Of a stretch of 53,381 bases of DNA, positions 10,646 through 19,348 are shown piece by piece. The position numbers and the translations under genes are program-made. Positions within the stretch are counted from its first letter, which is position 1. Each line of letters starts with the position of its first letter. This stretch comes from Paramicrosporidium saccamoebae (Eukaryota; Rozellomycota). The notes beneath the pieces were generated by a model. It saw only the letters and a program-made list of their open reading frames with translations, was not told the DNA's origin and ran no database searches. Location: contig MTSL01000125.1 in NCBI GenBank assembly GCA_002794465.1, positions 1-53,381 on the forward strand, in the 5' to 3' direction.

Positions 10646-11217
10646 ATGTACTCCTTTTGGCAGCGCAGCGGAACGTTGGGCAGCTTCTTTAGCAGCGGCC
10701 TCATGGTCGTGCTGCCATTGATAGCGGCACTAAACTTTTTGATATACAGAGCACCCCCCAAGGTGAGTATGGAGGTGAATAATGTGACAAACCGCCTGGG
10801 TGTTGAGGACTACTTTATGAATCGCAAAGTGATGCTGACTGACCTGGCGTTGAATGTCGATGCAGGTAAGAGGGAGATAGGTGGACTAATGCGGTAGACT
10901 TTTCCAATCTGTTCCATTGGAACACAAAGCAGCTATTCCTGTATGTAGTGTTGGAGTACGAGTCAGAGAACTATGGACGGAATCAGGTCGTGTTCTGGGA
11001 CAAGATTATCCGCCGCACGGATGGAAAACGGCTGTCCATCACGGGCCTAAAGAATAAATATCCCATGGTGGACATTGAAGATCGACTACCGGGAACGACG
11101 GCAACTGTCAAGATGTACTGGAACACGGTGCCCCAGGTAGGCTACCTGTTTGATACACAGAACGGAAGTGTGGAGGTGAAGATTCCGAATATTGGAGAAA
11201 AGTTTAGTGCTAACTAG
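10646..11217 (+). CDS. SPC3: Signal peptidase complex subunit 3 (SPC3/SPCS3)
   Basis: Exons 10646-10865 and 10898-11217, intron 32 nt; 179 aa. A single N-terminal membrane segment (SGLMVVLPLIAALNFLIY, about residues 15-32) is followed by a lumenal domain. The hallmark FHWNTKQLFLYVVLEYES and NQVVFWDKII appear only after splicing and match SPC22/23-type subunits. SPC3 is needed for ER signal peptide cleavage, which is relevant here because the window encodes several secreted and membrane proteins. Length matches the family (about 180 aa). Confidence 0.93.
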
Positions 11218-11240
11218 ACCTCTTATAAAAACATGCATTT

Positions 11241-13370
11241 CTAACTAGGATTATGGGACTGTTCGTTATTGGTTGGATCCGAACATTCTTTAGGAGTATC
11301 TGGACGTTCCTTGGGGGTGTTTGAACCTTCTTTTGGGGTGTTTAGGCATTCTTTGAGATTGTCCGAGTGTTTCTTGGGACTATCCGAACGTTCTTTGGGA
11401 CTATCCAAGTGTCTTTTGGGACTGTCCAAATGTCTCTTGGGACTATCCGAACATTCTTTGAGATTGTCCAAGTGTCTCTTGGGACTATCCGAGCATTTCT
11501 TGGGACTGTCCTCACGAGGTCTCTTTGCTCGTGAGCTCGACCGAGAAGTCGACCTTAAGCGTCGATGTGACCTTGAGCGGGAACGTCGACGCGATCTTGA
11601 ACGAGAACGTCGAAGCGACCTTGAATCAGAGTGTCGAGGCGATCTTGGACGGGAACGTTGAGGCGATCTTGGACGGGAATGTTGAGGCGATCTCGAGCGG
11701 GATCGACCTCTGCGACGTCTGTCATTGTAAAGATCTGAGTAATCTTGAGGGCGGCGTGACCTTGGATCCGGTTGATATCTGTCAACACGCGGTCGACGAT
11801 CCGGAGATTGAGGACGTGGAGAGCGAGGTTTATGCCGATCATCAAGACGCCTCGGCGATCGAGGACGACGATCAGGAGAGTACGGCCGACGGGACACGTC
11901 CCTATGGTCCTGAGAAGATTGTCTTTCCTTTGAAGCGGGACGCTCCCGAGAATCGCGGGAATTTCGACGTTCTCTAGAATCACGAGAATTTCGACAATCC
12001 CTATCATGTTCTTCCCTATTGTCCCGATGATCACGGTCTCCCCGACTATCCCGATTATCCCGGCTGTCTCGATGGGCTATGTAGGAATCCACTCTTGGAC
12101 GGTCCGGTGGGGGTGGAGGCGGGGGACTCCAAATGACGTGGCTGGAACTATGCGCACCGTGTTCATGTGGCGTCGGATGTGGCGCCCTCGTCTGTTTCCG
12201 TCTTTGTTTGTCATATTCGTGGGAGGGTTCATAGGTCGGCAATGATTGGGGTAATGCAGGAGCTGGATGGCTGCGGAAATATGCATGGGCAAGGGCCTCT
12301 TCTGCAGTGGGTCGTTTTTGCGGGTCCAATGTCAACAATTTGTCAATTAAATCAGCAGCCAATGGATCAAATCTAAACATTAGCACTATCCATGATGCCA
12401 AACTTGCTGAAATCTTCAATGATGCGTCGTCGACACATGGGGAGACGGATTTTGGCAAAATCAGGCAGTTTGGCTGTTTCAGGCATATTGTCCTCTGTGG
12501 GAGTCCCGCAGAGACGTGCAATCAGCTCAAGTTGGTTGAGATCAGACTCACCAGGCAACAAGGGTTTCCTTGTATGCATTTCGGCTAAAATACAGCCGGC
12601 TCCCCAAAGGTCCACTGAACTGGTGTATTCAGTAGCACCAAATAACAGTTCCGGGGGCCGATACCATCGGGTGACTACACCCGGAGTATATTGTTTCCGA
12701 TTCTCCTCCAACGGTCTCGCCAAACCAAAATCAGTGACCCGCAATTCTCCTCGGTTATTCAACAAAATATTAGAGCCCTTAATGTCGCGATGCAATATGG
12801 TGCATTTGTGCATGTATTTAATACCCTCAAGGAGCTGTTTCATGTAGCATTTGATTTGTGGGATGCTAAACTTTGCATTCTCAGAATCCAGCAAGCCGGT
12901 GAGGTCATGGTCCATGTAGGGAAAGACCATGTAGATGCCCGTTGCATCCGAGGACATGTCGAGAATCTCTACCACGTTTGGGTGTTTCAATGCCTTGAGA
13001 AGCTTGATTTCCCGGAGAGCCGTGATTGGAAAGCCCTCTTGCTCAGACCGGAACAGAATCTTTTTCAGCGCCACCACCTTGCCGCTCTTCTTGTGACGTG
13101 CCTTGTGGACTTCTCTATCAAACATCAATAACCGTCTATCCCGTACCCAAAGGTCCCCTCGCCCACCTTTTCGAGGACTTCAAAATCGTTGATGGGCGAA
13201 CACCCAAACCATTTCCGTCGTCCCATGGGGTTCGCCCGTCCCCCTCCGCTGGGTGTTGCCCTCATAGAGGGACTGGCAAATTTCACCTCTGATGTGTTGT
13301 TAATGGCATTGGCTTGTGTACCTGCCGTGGGAGCTTCCAGGGAATCGGATATTTCCCCCTCCTCGGCCAT
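11241..13370 (-). CDS. CDK9/Bur1-like cyclin-dependent kinase with RS domain and heptad tail
   Basis: Three exons: 13147-13370, 12404-13114, 11241-12372 (introns 32 and 31 nt); 688 aa. The kinase domain has GEGTFG (about 70-75, completed across the first splice), VALKKILF, the cyclin-binding helix PITALRE exactly as in CDK9, HRDIKGSNILL, DFGLA, VVTRWYRPPELL with the T-loop Thr, and ends in LTLDPQKRPTAEEAL after the second splice. CDK9/Bur1 phosphorylates the RNA polymerase II CTD and elongation factors. C-terminal to the kinase lies a 350-residue tail: a proline run, RDSRD repeats, an arginine/serine-rich RS block, then eleven heptads of the type DSPKRHL. Long RS regions are seen in CDK12/13-type kinases rather than CDK9, so this may combine both roles. 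Confidence 0.86.
11280..11510 (-). repeat. 21-bp repeat encoding eleven S/T-P heptads
   Basis: Eleven contiguous 7-residue units (DSPKRHL, DNLKECS, NTPKERP and similar), ending about 12 residues before the stop. Nine units keep S-P or T-P followed by Lys, a proline-directed kinase site; two have NLK in that place. Period is exactly 21 bp. Confidence 0.93.
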
Positions 13371-13490
13371 AGCTGTTAACCGAAAATATTATCTTTAGTA
13401 TATTGGGTTAATTAAATATTATAAAGTTTGTCTCTGCATCTGGGCTGGGTTCGGGTTGCACCTGGGTCGTGTTCCGTAGTTTCACGGCAG

Positions 13491-13498
13491 CCTACGTA
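13491..13498 (+). repeat. Dispersed CCTACGTA motif, copy 2
   Basis: Context CAG-CCTACGTA-CAGGGATAACGAGAGCT. It is 121 bp upstream of the CDK9-like start codon, read against that gene's direction. Confidence 0.55.
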
Positions 13499-13595
13499 CA
13501 GGGATAACGAGAGCTATTGATCGCCATTTGGGCTGATTCGAGACCGAGGCTTCATTGCGGCTTCCATTTTCGTTATCTTTAATCCTCTATATATT

Positions 13596-13776
13596 TGTGA
13601 CGTAGAAGACTGATTAGTATGTCTTTTGGAAATAGTTCTCTAGTTTGGAGAAGGGATAATCAGAACAATCGATGAAGGATAATGTTATTTGTGAGACTAT
13701 AAATGGGTCGTTGGATTGACTGAAGAAATTCTCTTCTCGCTCGACAGTCCATACTATTTATCCCCACTACGCGACA
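13596..13776 (+). mobile_element. Dispersed element A (MITE-like), copy 1
   Basis: Starts GTGACGTAGAAGACTGATTAG and ends CCACTACGCGACA. It shares long blocks with 52931-53098 (AGTTTGGAGAAGGGATAATC and the TATAAATGGGTCGTTGGATT block) and its last 34 bp are identical to 32004-32037. The outer ends GTGACGTAG and, in reverse, GTCGCGTAG match at 7 of 9 bases, which could be short terminal inverted repeats. It has no coding capacity. A duplicated promoter fragment is an equal alternative, because it carries TATAAAT. Confidence 0.45.
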
Positions 13777-13908
13777 TATTTACGCCTAGCCCTTCTGCTG
13801 CCGGTTTCTGCAGCTGTATTGGCATTAGTGGCATTATCATTGCTAATACAGATGCAAAATCCGACAGCAGAGATGTTAAACTCGGTGGTAACGGATATTT
13901 TCCAAGTA

Positions 13909-15010
13909 TCACACACAACTTTTGCACGTTTGATTCCGTGGGTCCAAATGCCAGAATGCCCTTCGAATCCCACGTTCACCATTCCATTGACTGGAGGGTC
14001 GAAACCTGCAAAAACGGCATTCTGCGTAATCTCCCATGCGGTACCAGTGCTCCAGACCGACCTTTCTGCAACTTTTGGGCGACAATTCGTGGAGATTGCT
14101 ATTTGTGGTCGAGGATCCGGATGGCTCATTGGTCGTTTCAGTGGGGTAGGCAGCATCTTTCTGGTGAGATTTCCGCAAATGGGCCTCTATCCATGCATCT
14201 TTTGGATGTGCAGCAGCGAGATCATCACACAGTCCCTGCCTCAAATTGGGGTACAAAAGTCCACAAGCATATGATGTGAGATCTTGCTTTAGTTCTTGGC
14301 TGAAAACATTGTGGGTCCAGATGTAGTAGATTACACTCATCAGTTCCTTCCCCTCCATTTCAAAGCAGTTTCTCCAAAGAATCGAACACTTGACAAACCA
14401 TTGGCGACAACGGGGGAGGTCGAAAGGGTCAGCAAACAACAACAGCCCAGCTCTTCTTCCAAATTGAGCCGCATCACAAGCTCTCAGGCCATGGAGGCAT
14501 TCGGTCTGAAAATCTTGGTATCCAAGTTGTTGACATTCGACCAATCTAGTGGCGAAAACTCGTTGCATCTCCGCTAGTGGCAACTTGGCAACGATGGTGA
14601 AATCCACGCCGTGGTAGCGCCTTATCGCTAACTACAAAAGTAAGCAGACTCATACCATAGCGAACCGCCAAGGCTTGATTGAAGGACGTGACCTGGTCCA
14701 GCGACCCCTCAAGGTGCATGGACTCTAGGAACTCGGCAAGCGGGGTCTGTTGATGTCGGCCACATTTAAGGCAGCCCCACAGCAGCACAAGTGCGACGAG
14801 TACCAATCCTCCCCCGACCCCAAATGACCAAAGGGCCCCATCCGCCGCAGCGACTGGCCCGCAAAACAGTGCAACAAGACAGGATACGAAACCGAGTATG
14901 CTCATCCATCCACCCTTATCTCTTCTTACACTTACCAAGCTGACAACAAGAGCACCCAGTCCAGCCGCGCAGGCACCGATCAAAGCGAAGACGACGGCAA
15001 GGATGTTCAT
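13909..15010 (-). CDS. Orphan membrane protein with C-terminal Cys pairs, family copy 1
   Basis: Exons 14656-15010 and 13909-14627, intron 28 nt (14628-14655); 357 aa. The N-terminal 90 residues hold two to three strongly hydrophobic segments (MNILAVVFALIGACAAGLGA, SILGFVSCLVALFCG, GGLVLVALVLLWGC). A cytosolic or lumenal domain follows with the conserved core AGLLLFADP...CRQWFV...YIWTHNVFS. The C-terminus has ECRFCRF and, 30 residues later, TCKSC, a CxxC/CxxC layout that could bind zinc. It is clearly homologous to the gene at 46599-47786 and the broken copy near 49268, sharing LPLxxM, CRxWFV and YIW. I recognise no known family. The first splice is supported because it joins the frame exactly where copy 2 also has its intron. 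Confidence 0.7.
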
Positions 15011-15301
15011 GTGCGGTGTCTGCTGACTCCCGGCGGGGGCCGAGGTATCTATAGACAACAATTCGCGCACTCCCAAATAGTAGCAATTATGACGACTGCT
15101 ATTGGCTGGTTGAGGACTAGTCATGCGCATTTGGCGGGAAAACTCGATAGCTTTTGTAATGTAGAGACAGGCCCTGTTGATGAGCAAATTGATTTTATTA
15201 ATGGTGCCTCTATAGATCATCGTCCTCAGGGTTGCAGACTCGCTATCTGATCTGGGTCGGCTATTCAATAACAAGTGGAGGCTGTTTGGCAGGCCCTTCT
15301 G

Positions 15302-15309
15302 CCTACGTA
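15302..15309 (+). repeat. Dispersed CCTACGTA motif, copy 3
   Basis: Context CTG-CCTACGTA-TAGAGACCACAAGAGCT. It lies in the divergent spacer between orphan copy 1 (start 15010) and the first secreted paralog (start 15485). Confidence 0.5.
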
Positions 15310-15408
15310 TAGAGACCACAAGAGCTGGCCTATGAACCGTCTTTTATTTGGGCAGCGAGACGTCAAAGTTCAACAATTACTCTAAGCCTAATGGCCAGCC
15401 GTCCGAAC

Positions 15409-15419
15409 TATATAAATAG
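15409..15419 (+). promoter_or_regulatory. TATA-like box of secreted paralog 1
   Basis: TATATAAATAG lies about 66-76 bp ahead of the start codon at 15485, a plausible core promoter distance for a short leader. Most housekeeping genes in the window lack so clear a box. Confidence 0.5.
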
Positions 15420-15484
15420 AGCCTATTAATTCTAATGTTTACCAGGTCGGTGCTCATTGGTCGATCCCTCAAAGTGAGCACGGC

Positions 15485-17185
15485 ATGGTAAAGGTCACCT
15501 TGGTGGCCTTAATACTGGCGTATCACTTATTAGTCGTGCAATGTGCTAAATCGGGCACAAGTACTGCAGATTTGATAACCGCACGTCAGTCGGTGCAAGA
15601 GGCAAACATTTCTGCCGCAGAGCATCTCCCAATCCAGTCATCCAGCCTCACCAACCTCACCTCAAAGTTCTTCCGCTCTGTACGTAGCCTGTTCAAAAGA
15701 CGCGATCGGCTCCGAAATAATATTTCTAGTAAAGAAGAGAAGGAGGCCTATGATCGGGTGCGACTCGATTACATTGCCTTGGCACGGGAAAAGTATCCTT
15801 CTGATAAACTTATGGATGCTATTGTGACAAGCGACCTGAAACGGCTGCGGGGTCTTTTACTCAGTGGTATCTCAGACTCGACCATGTTAATAGCGTATTT
15901 TGACGCGGCTATTATGATGTCTAATGAGGCGGCGCTCGCAATGCTCATCACCGAGCTGGATCCGTCACTGACGCATTCCAGGCACATGTTGGCAGGGCTG
16001 ATTCCGTCAGACTACACCATCATCACTAGTCTTCTAGTGACCCCGTCCATCTCTCCAGGCCACTTTAAGCGGCTCTTCATGCTGCATCCTCCTGAAGAAA
16101 TGCTCCCCTTTATCAAAAGTGTGCTGGGGGAAATGGCATTTTCCTCAGCCGAAGTCTTTATTGGGTATTTAGCTGCATGTAGTGACCTGGCTGGACATGC
16201 AAAGCTGACGCTCCGACCGATAGTGGAGCAGTATCAGACCGATTTGTGGAAGAGCAATCGGCCACCAGTCAATATTCTGCTGGCCACGCTCTTCGTATAC
16301 CTGGATAGTGCGCAATCTGGAAAGTCTGAAAAAGTTGTCCAAGAGATTCGCGAAAAGCTCTATCTCTCTGTGGGAGACAAGGTACTTTTGAGGGGCTTAA
16401 ACGCCGTGGTGGAAACGACCAGTCTGCTGACAAAAATTGCAACGGGTACCTCGAAGGAAAATGTGCGCAAAGCCGAATATTTTGTCAAACTTGTTTCCGA
16501 GTTTGATCCCGACTTGACAGTGACTCTAAAGAAGCGGCTCATTGGAATTTTGGACTTGCACAGGTTCTTGCAGCTGGCTGGAGGGCCCACAAACTACACT
16601 GTTGACATTTACAATCGCATTGAGACGGGCTTTAAAGCAGCAGCCAGGCTGGATTGCACAAAAATGCCGCTATCGACCTTGGGGTTTTTGCTGCGCACTA
16701 ATATTGTCGATCCAGAAGGACTTGAAGTCAGTGATAGCTGGTTTAGACCAAGTCCCTGGGACATTTATCAGCGTGCGCTTATAATGCTAATTCAGTTTCT
16801 ACGAGAATTATCTCTTTCACCACAGTCACCGTGCACCAAAACGCCACAGGGCAAGTACACTGTCTACAACATCCATCTGGGCCATTTACTGAACAAAAAG
16901 TTATTTAAAGACATTGAATATGGTGATGCAATGACTCTGGTGTATACCGCGTTGGCGATGGCATTGAATTTTCCCGCTAGCACATTCCGCTGCGATCAGC
17001 CCTTTGGACATCTCTCTCCTATTAAGCATCTCAATGCTCGAATGAAATGCTATTGTGAGCACAATTGGCCACTGTTTATATTTCACAAGACGCAAAGGGA
17101 GGGGGCAGACTATTGGGAGGAGCAAGTGGAGTTTAAGCCTTCAATCGTTCAAAGACTTGGACAAAATGTCTATATTCCAGCATAG
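15485..17185 (+). CDS. Secreted orphan protein, tandem paralog 1
   Basis: Intronless, 566 aa. The N-terminus MVKVTLVALILAYHLLVVQC is a signal peptide. The rest is soluble, largely helical, with no membrane segment. It is a clear paralog of the next gene: shared blocks are FKRRDRLRN, the VRxDYxxL/KYPxD segment, ELDPSLTHS, HFKRLFMLHP, AEVFIGYLAAC and the C-terminal GDAMTLVYTALA...STFRCDQPFGHLSPIKHLN. Pairs of Cys near the C-terminus (CDQP, CYCEHN) suggest disulfides. I recognise no known domain. Both its lack of introns and its position beside orphan copy 1 set it apart from the housekeeping genes. A secreted effector or surface protein is possible but not shown. AATAAA at 17245. Confidence 0.82.
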   Translation: MVKVTLVALILAYHLLVVQCAKSGTSTADLITARQSVQEANISAAEHLPIQSSSLTNLTSKFFRSVRSLFKRRDRLRNNISSKEEKEAYDRVRLDYIALAREKYPSDKLMDAIVTSDLKRLRGLLLSGISDSTMLIAYFDAAIMMSNEAALAMLITELDPSLTHSRHMLAGLIPSDYTIITSLLVTPSISPGHFKRLFMLHPPEEMLPFIKSVLGEMAFSSAEVFIGYLAACSDLAGHAKLTLRPIVEQYQTDLWKSNRPPVNILLATLFVYLDSAQSGKSEKVVQEIREKLYLSVGDKVLLRGLNAVVETTSLLTKIATGTSKENVRKAEYFVKLVSEFDPDLTVTLKKRLIGILDLHRFLQLAGGPTNYTVDIYNRIETGFKAAARLDCTKMPLSTLGFLLRTNIVDPEGLEVSDSWFRPSPWDIYQRALIMLIQFLRELSLSPQSPCTKTPQGKYTVYNIHLGHLLNKKLFKDIEYGDAMTLVYTALAMALNFPASTFRCDQPFGHLSPIKHLNARMKCYCEHNWPLFIFHKTQREGADYWEEQVEFKPSIVQRLGQNVYIPA

Positions 17186-17298
17186 ATGATACTTAGGCTC
17201 TAACATTAAGATCCTGATCGGGATTCTCTGGTTCACTGTATACTAATAAACATTGTTTATATGTGCAAAGACTCTGATTGGTTACTCTAAATGTGATC

Positions 17299-19335
17299 AT
17301 GATTGTAACGTTGATAGTCCCTCTAATGTTGGGGATTTGCGTCATTGGTTCTAATGTGGACGAAGCTCGGAACGAGGTCATAAAGGTGAGCGCAGCGGTT
17401 GCGGAGCATCGGAAAATCTCGTTGAAAAAGACGGGAATGTTCGACTATCTGAGCACGAAATTAATGGGACCCTTCCGCGCCTTTTTTACGCGCCGTGACC
17501 CGCTTCGCGACAAAATCCTTGACGAATCTGGAAAGGTCCGATTTGACAAGGTACGACAGGTATATCTTGAGCGAGAGATGGCACGATATCCGGACGATCC
17601 GATAGTAAAGGCAATTGCCCTGGGATCGGACAAAGAGTTGCTGGATGAACTGTCTCGGGGGATATCAAGTGTGGACAAGTTTCGGGTGTATGTTGAGATT
17701 GCCACTATACTGCCAAACGAGCTTGCAGAATACTGGCTAATTGACGAGTTGGATCCAGACAAGACGCATTCTCCAAAGCTGTTGAACAGACTGGAAGACG
17801 ACGACTATATTGAAATCTTGAGTGAATTTGTAAAGCGTCACAACAAGGCAGTGTATTTCAAGAGGCTTTTTATAATTCATCCACTTGGCATCAATGCAGC
17901 AAGATTTCTGAACGGAGTGCTGGACGAAATGTCGACATCATCGGGGGAAATATTCATTGACTATCTGCATGCATGTAGGCAAATTGGCCGTTCGACCGCT
18001 GTGCCCACCAAGGGATTTTCTATTTCAACAACACTCGCTGATTATTGCAAGAATCTCGGCAAGAACAAGCAGAGGCCTATAAATGTGGCGCTGGGCTTGC
18101 TTTATTTGTATGTGGAAGAGGACAATGCGGGAACGGCCAAGAGCAACGCTCTCAGCATTCTGGAACGCACTTCAGATGACCAAATTCCCGAACTGTTGAG
18201 AGGCATTAATGCAATCCTCTCTGTTTCATCCAGACTTTCCCGCTATGCTTGGGACTGGAGTGGACACGCAAAGATGCGCGAGCTAACCAAAATTGTGCTG
18301 TATTACGACCCGAATCTGTCGGTTGCTTTGCCAGAGGAGCTCATTTCAATTTTGGAAATGCTCGAGTTGATGAAGCGCAATAGCGAAGAGCACGGCCATG
18401 TGTGTCGAGACCTTGATGTATTGGAGGTATCCTGCGACAGTTGGTTGTATGATCTGACAGTGCCAAATCTGGGATTTGCGCTCCGAACAGAGCTGGTGGA
18501 CATTAGAAAGGCCAAAAAGGGACTCGGATGGCTAGTAGATTCTTATCAAAACGAATATCAAAAGACAATGGTGAGATTGATGGATATTCTACTAAAGCTT
18601 GAACCGCTGGAAGAGCCATGCATCACCAGTGGAACCGTGACAAACATTGCGCTGGGCGACGTACTGACTGGCAGAGTGTTTAAAAACATCACATACGGTG
18701 ATGCCACGGCCATGGTATACACAGTGTTGGCATACATATTTAGTCTGCCGACCAGTACCTTTCATCTGGACGTGCCACTGGGTCATCTCGATCCTATTGA
18801 CCATTTAAATTTAAGAATGAGCGGCCACTGCGGTAATAGCACACCTGCTGCAATATTTCACGCCAAGTCAGTGAATAAACGACGCGTGTGGAATGAGGAG
18901 ATGCAAGTAGTTGTAAACGAGGAACAGACAACAAAGTCCGAAAAGGGGGCGAAAAATGCTTTAAAGACCGAGAAGGATCCAAATATTGAGGGGGAAGCGG
19001 CTGAGAAGGAAGAAAGGAAAAGATTAGTGCACAAATCTGCCGAGGACAAAAAATTAACGCATACAATTGCCAAGGACAAATGGCCAACACGCAAAACTGC
19101 CGAGGACAAAAGATTGAAATATACAGTTGTCAAAGACAAAAGATTGAAATATACAGTTGTCAAAGACAAAAGATTGAAATATACAGCTACCAAAGACAAA
19201 AGGCCAGCACACACAACTACCAAAGACAAAAGGCCAGCACACACAACTACCAACGACAAAAAGTCAACGCGCATAGCTACCAAGAAAACACAAGGCAGAT
19301 CTGTGTGCTCGGATCAATCTAAAAGACACAAATAA
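17299..19335 (+). CDS. Secreted orphan protein, tandem paralog 2, Lys-rich repeat tail
   Basis: Intronless, 678 aa from the ATG at 17299. Signal peptide MIVTLIVPLMLGICVIGS. The body aligns throughout with the upstream paralog (FTRRDPLRDKI, RYPDDPIVKAI, ELDPDKTHS, FKRLFIIHP, GDATAMVYTVLA, HLDVPLGHLDPIDHLN). After about residue 540 it gains a charged tail absent from paralog 1, rich in Lys, Glu and Asp. The tail ends in decapeptide units such as KDKRLKYTVV and KDKRPAHTTT. The gap between the two genes is 113 bp, so this is a tandem duplication with later tail growth. The stop codon TAA lies inside AATAAA (19331-19336). Function unknown; export is likely. Confidence 0.83.
   Translation: MIVTLIVPLMLGICVIGSNVDEARNEVIKVSAAVAEHRKISLKKTGMFDYLSTKLMGPFRAFFTRRDPLRDKILDESGKVRFDKVRQVYLEREMARYPDDPIVKAIALGSDKELLDELSRGISSVDKFRVYVEIATILPNELAEYWLIDELDPDKTHSPKLLNRLEDDDYIEILSEFVKRHNKAVYFKRLFIIHPLGINAARFLNGVLDEMSTSSGEIFIDYLHACRQIGRSTAVPTKGFSISTTLADYCKNLGKNKQRPINVALGLLYLYVEEDNAGTAKSNALSILERTSDDQIPELLRGINAILSVSSRLSRYAWDWSGHAKMRELTKIVLYYDPNLSVALPEELISILEMLELMKRNSEEHGHVCRDLDVLEVSCDSWLYDLTVPNLGFALRTELVDIRKAKKGLGWLVDSYQNEYQKTMVRLMDILLKLEPLEEPCITSGTVTNIALGDVLTGRVFKNITYGDATAMVYTVLAYIFSLPTSTFHLDVPLGHLDPIDHLNLRMSGHCGNSTPAAIFHAKSVNKRRVWNEEMQVVVNEEQTTKSEKGAKNALKTEKDPNIEGEAAEKEERKRLVHKSAEDKKLTHTIAKDKWPTRKTAEDKRLKYTVVKDKRLKYTVVKDKRLKYTATKDKRPAHTTTKDKRPAHTTTNDKKSTRIATKKTQGRSVCSDQSKRHK
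19090..19275 (+). repeat. 30-bp tandem repeat in the Lys-rich tail
   Basis: About six units of 30 bp, each starting KDK: two near-identical KRLKYTVV-type units, one KRLKYTAT, then two KRPAHTTT. Flanking units (KWPTRKTA, KLTHTIA) are older and more diverged. Confidence 0.9.
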
Positions 19336-19348
19336 ACGTCATTTATAA

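Larger units (their letters stand above)
13371..13908. other. Intergenic region with dispersed elements
   Basis: About 540 bp between the CDK9-like start and the 3' end of orphan family copy 1 (both genes on minus). It contains a CCTACGTA motif copy (13491-13498), then an element of about 180 bp (13596-13776) shared with 52931-53098 and in part with 31889-32037. It includes TATAAAT near 13699 on the plus strand, with no + strand gene downstream. The CDK9-like promoter lies near 13371-13480. Confidence 0.6.

Noticed and set aside
11255..11520. The 21-bp array considered as a CRISPR-like or satellite array
   Set aside because: There are no unique spacers; the array is coding, in frame and contiguous with the kinase gene.
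11525..12034. Frames overlapping the RS-rich region of the CDK9-like kinase
   Set aside because: Low-complexity Arg/Ser coding sequence opens other frames; none has a start, splice sites or similarity.
13716..14279. Open + strand frames opposite orphan copy 1
   Set aside because: They start in element A and overlap the better supported minus-strand gene, whose product has a paralog at 46.6-47.8 kb.
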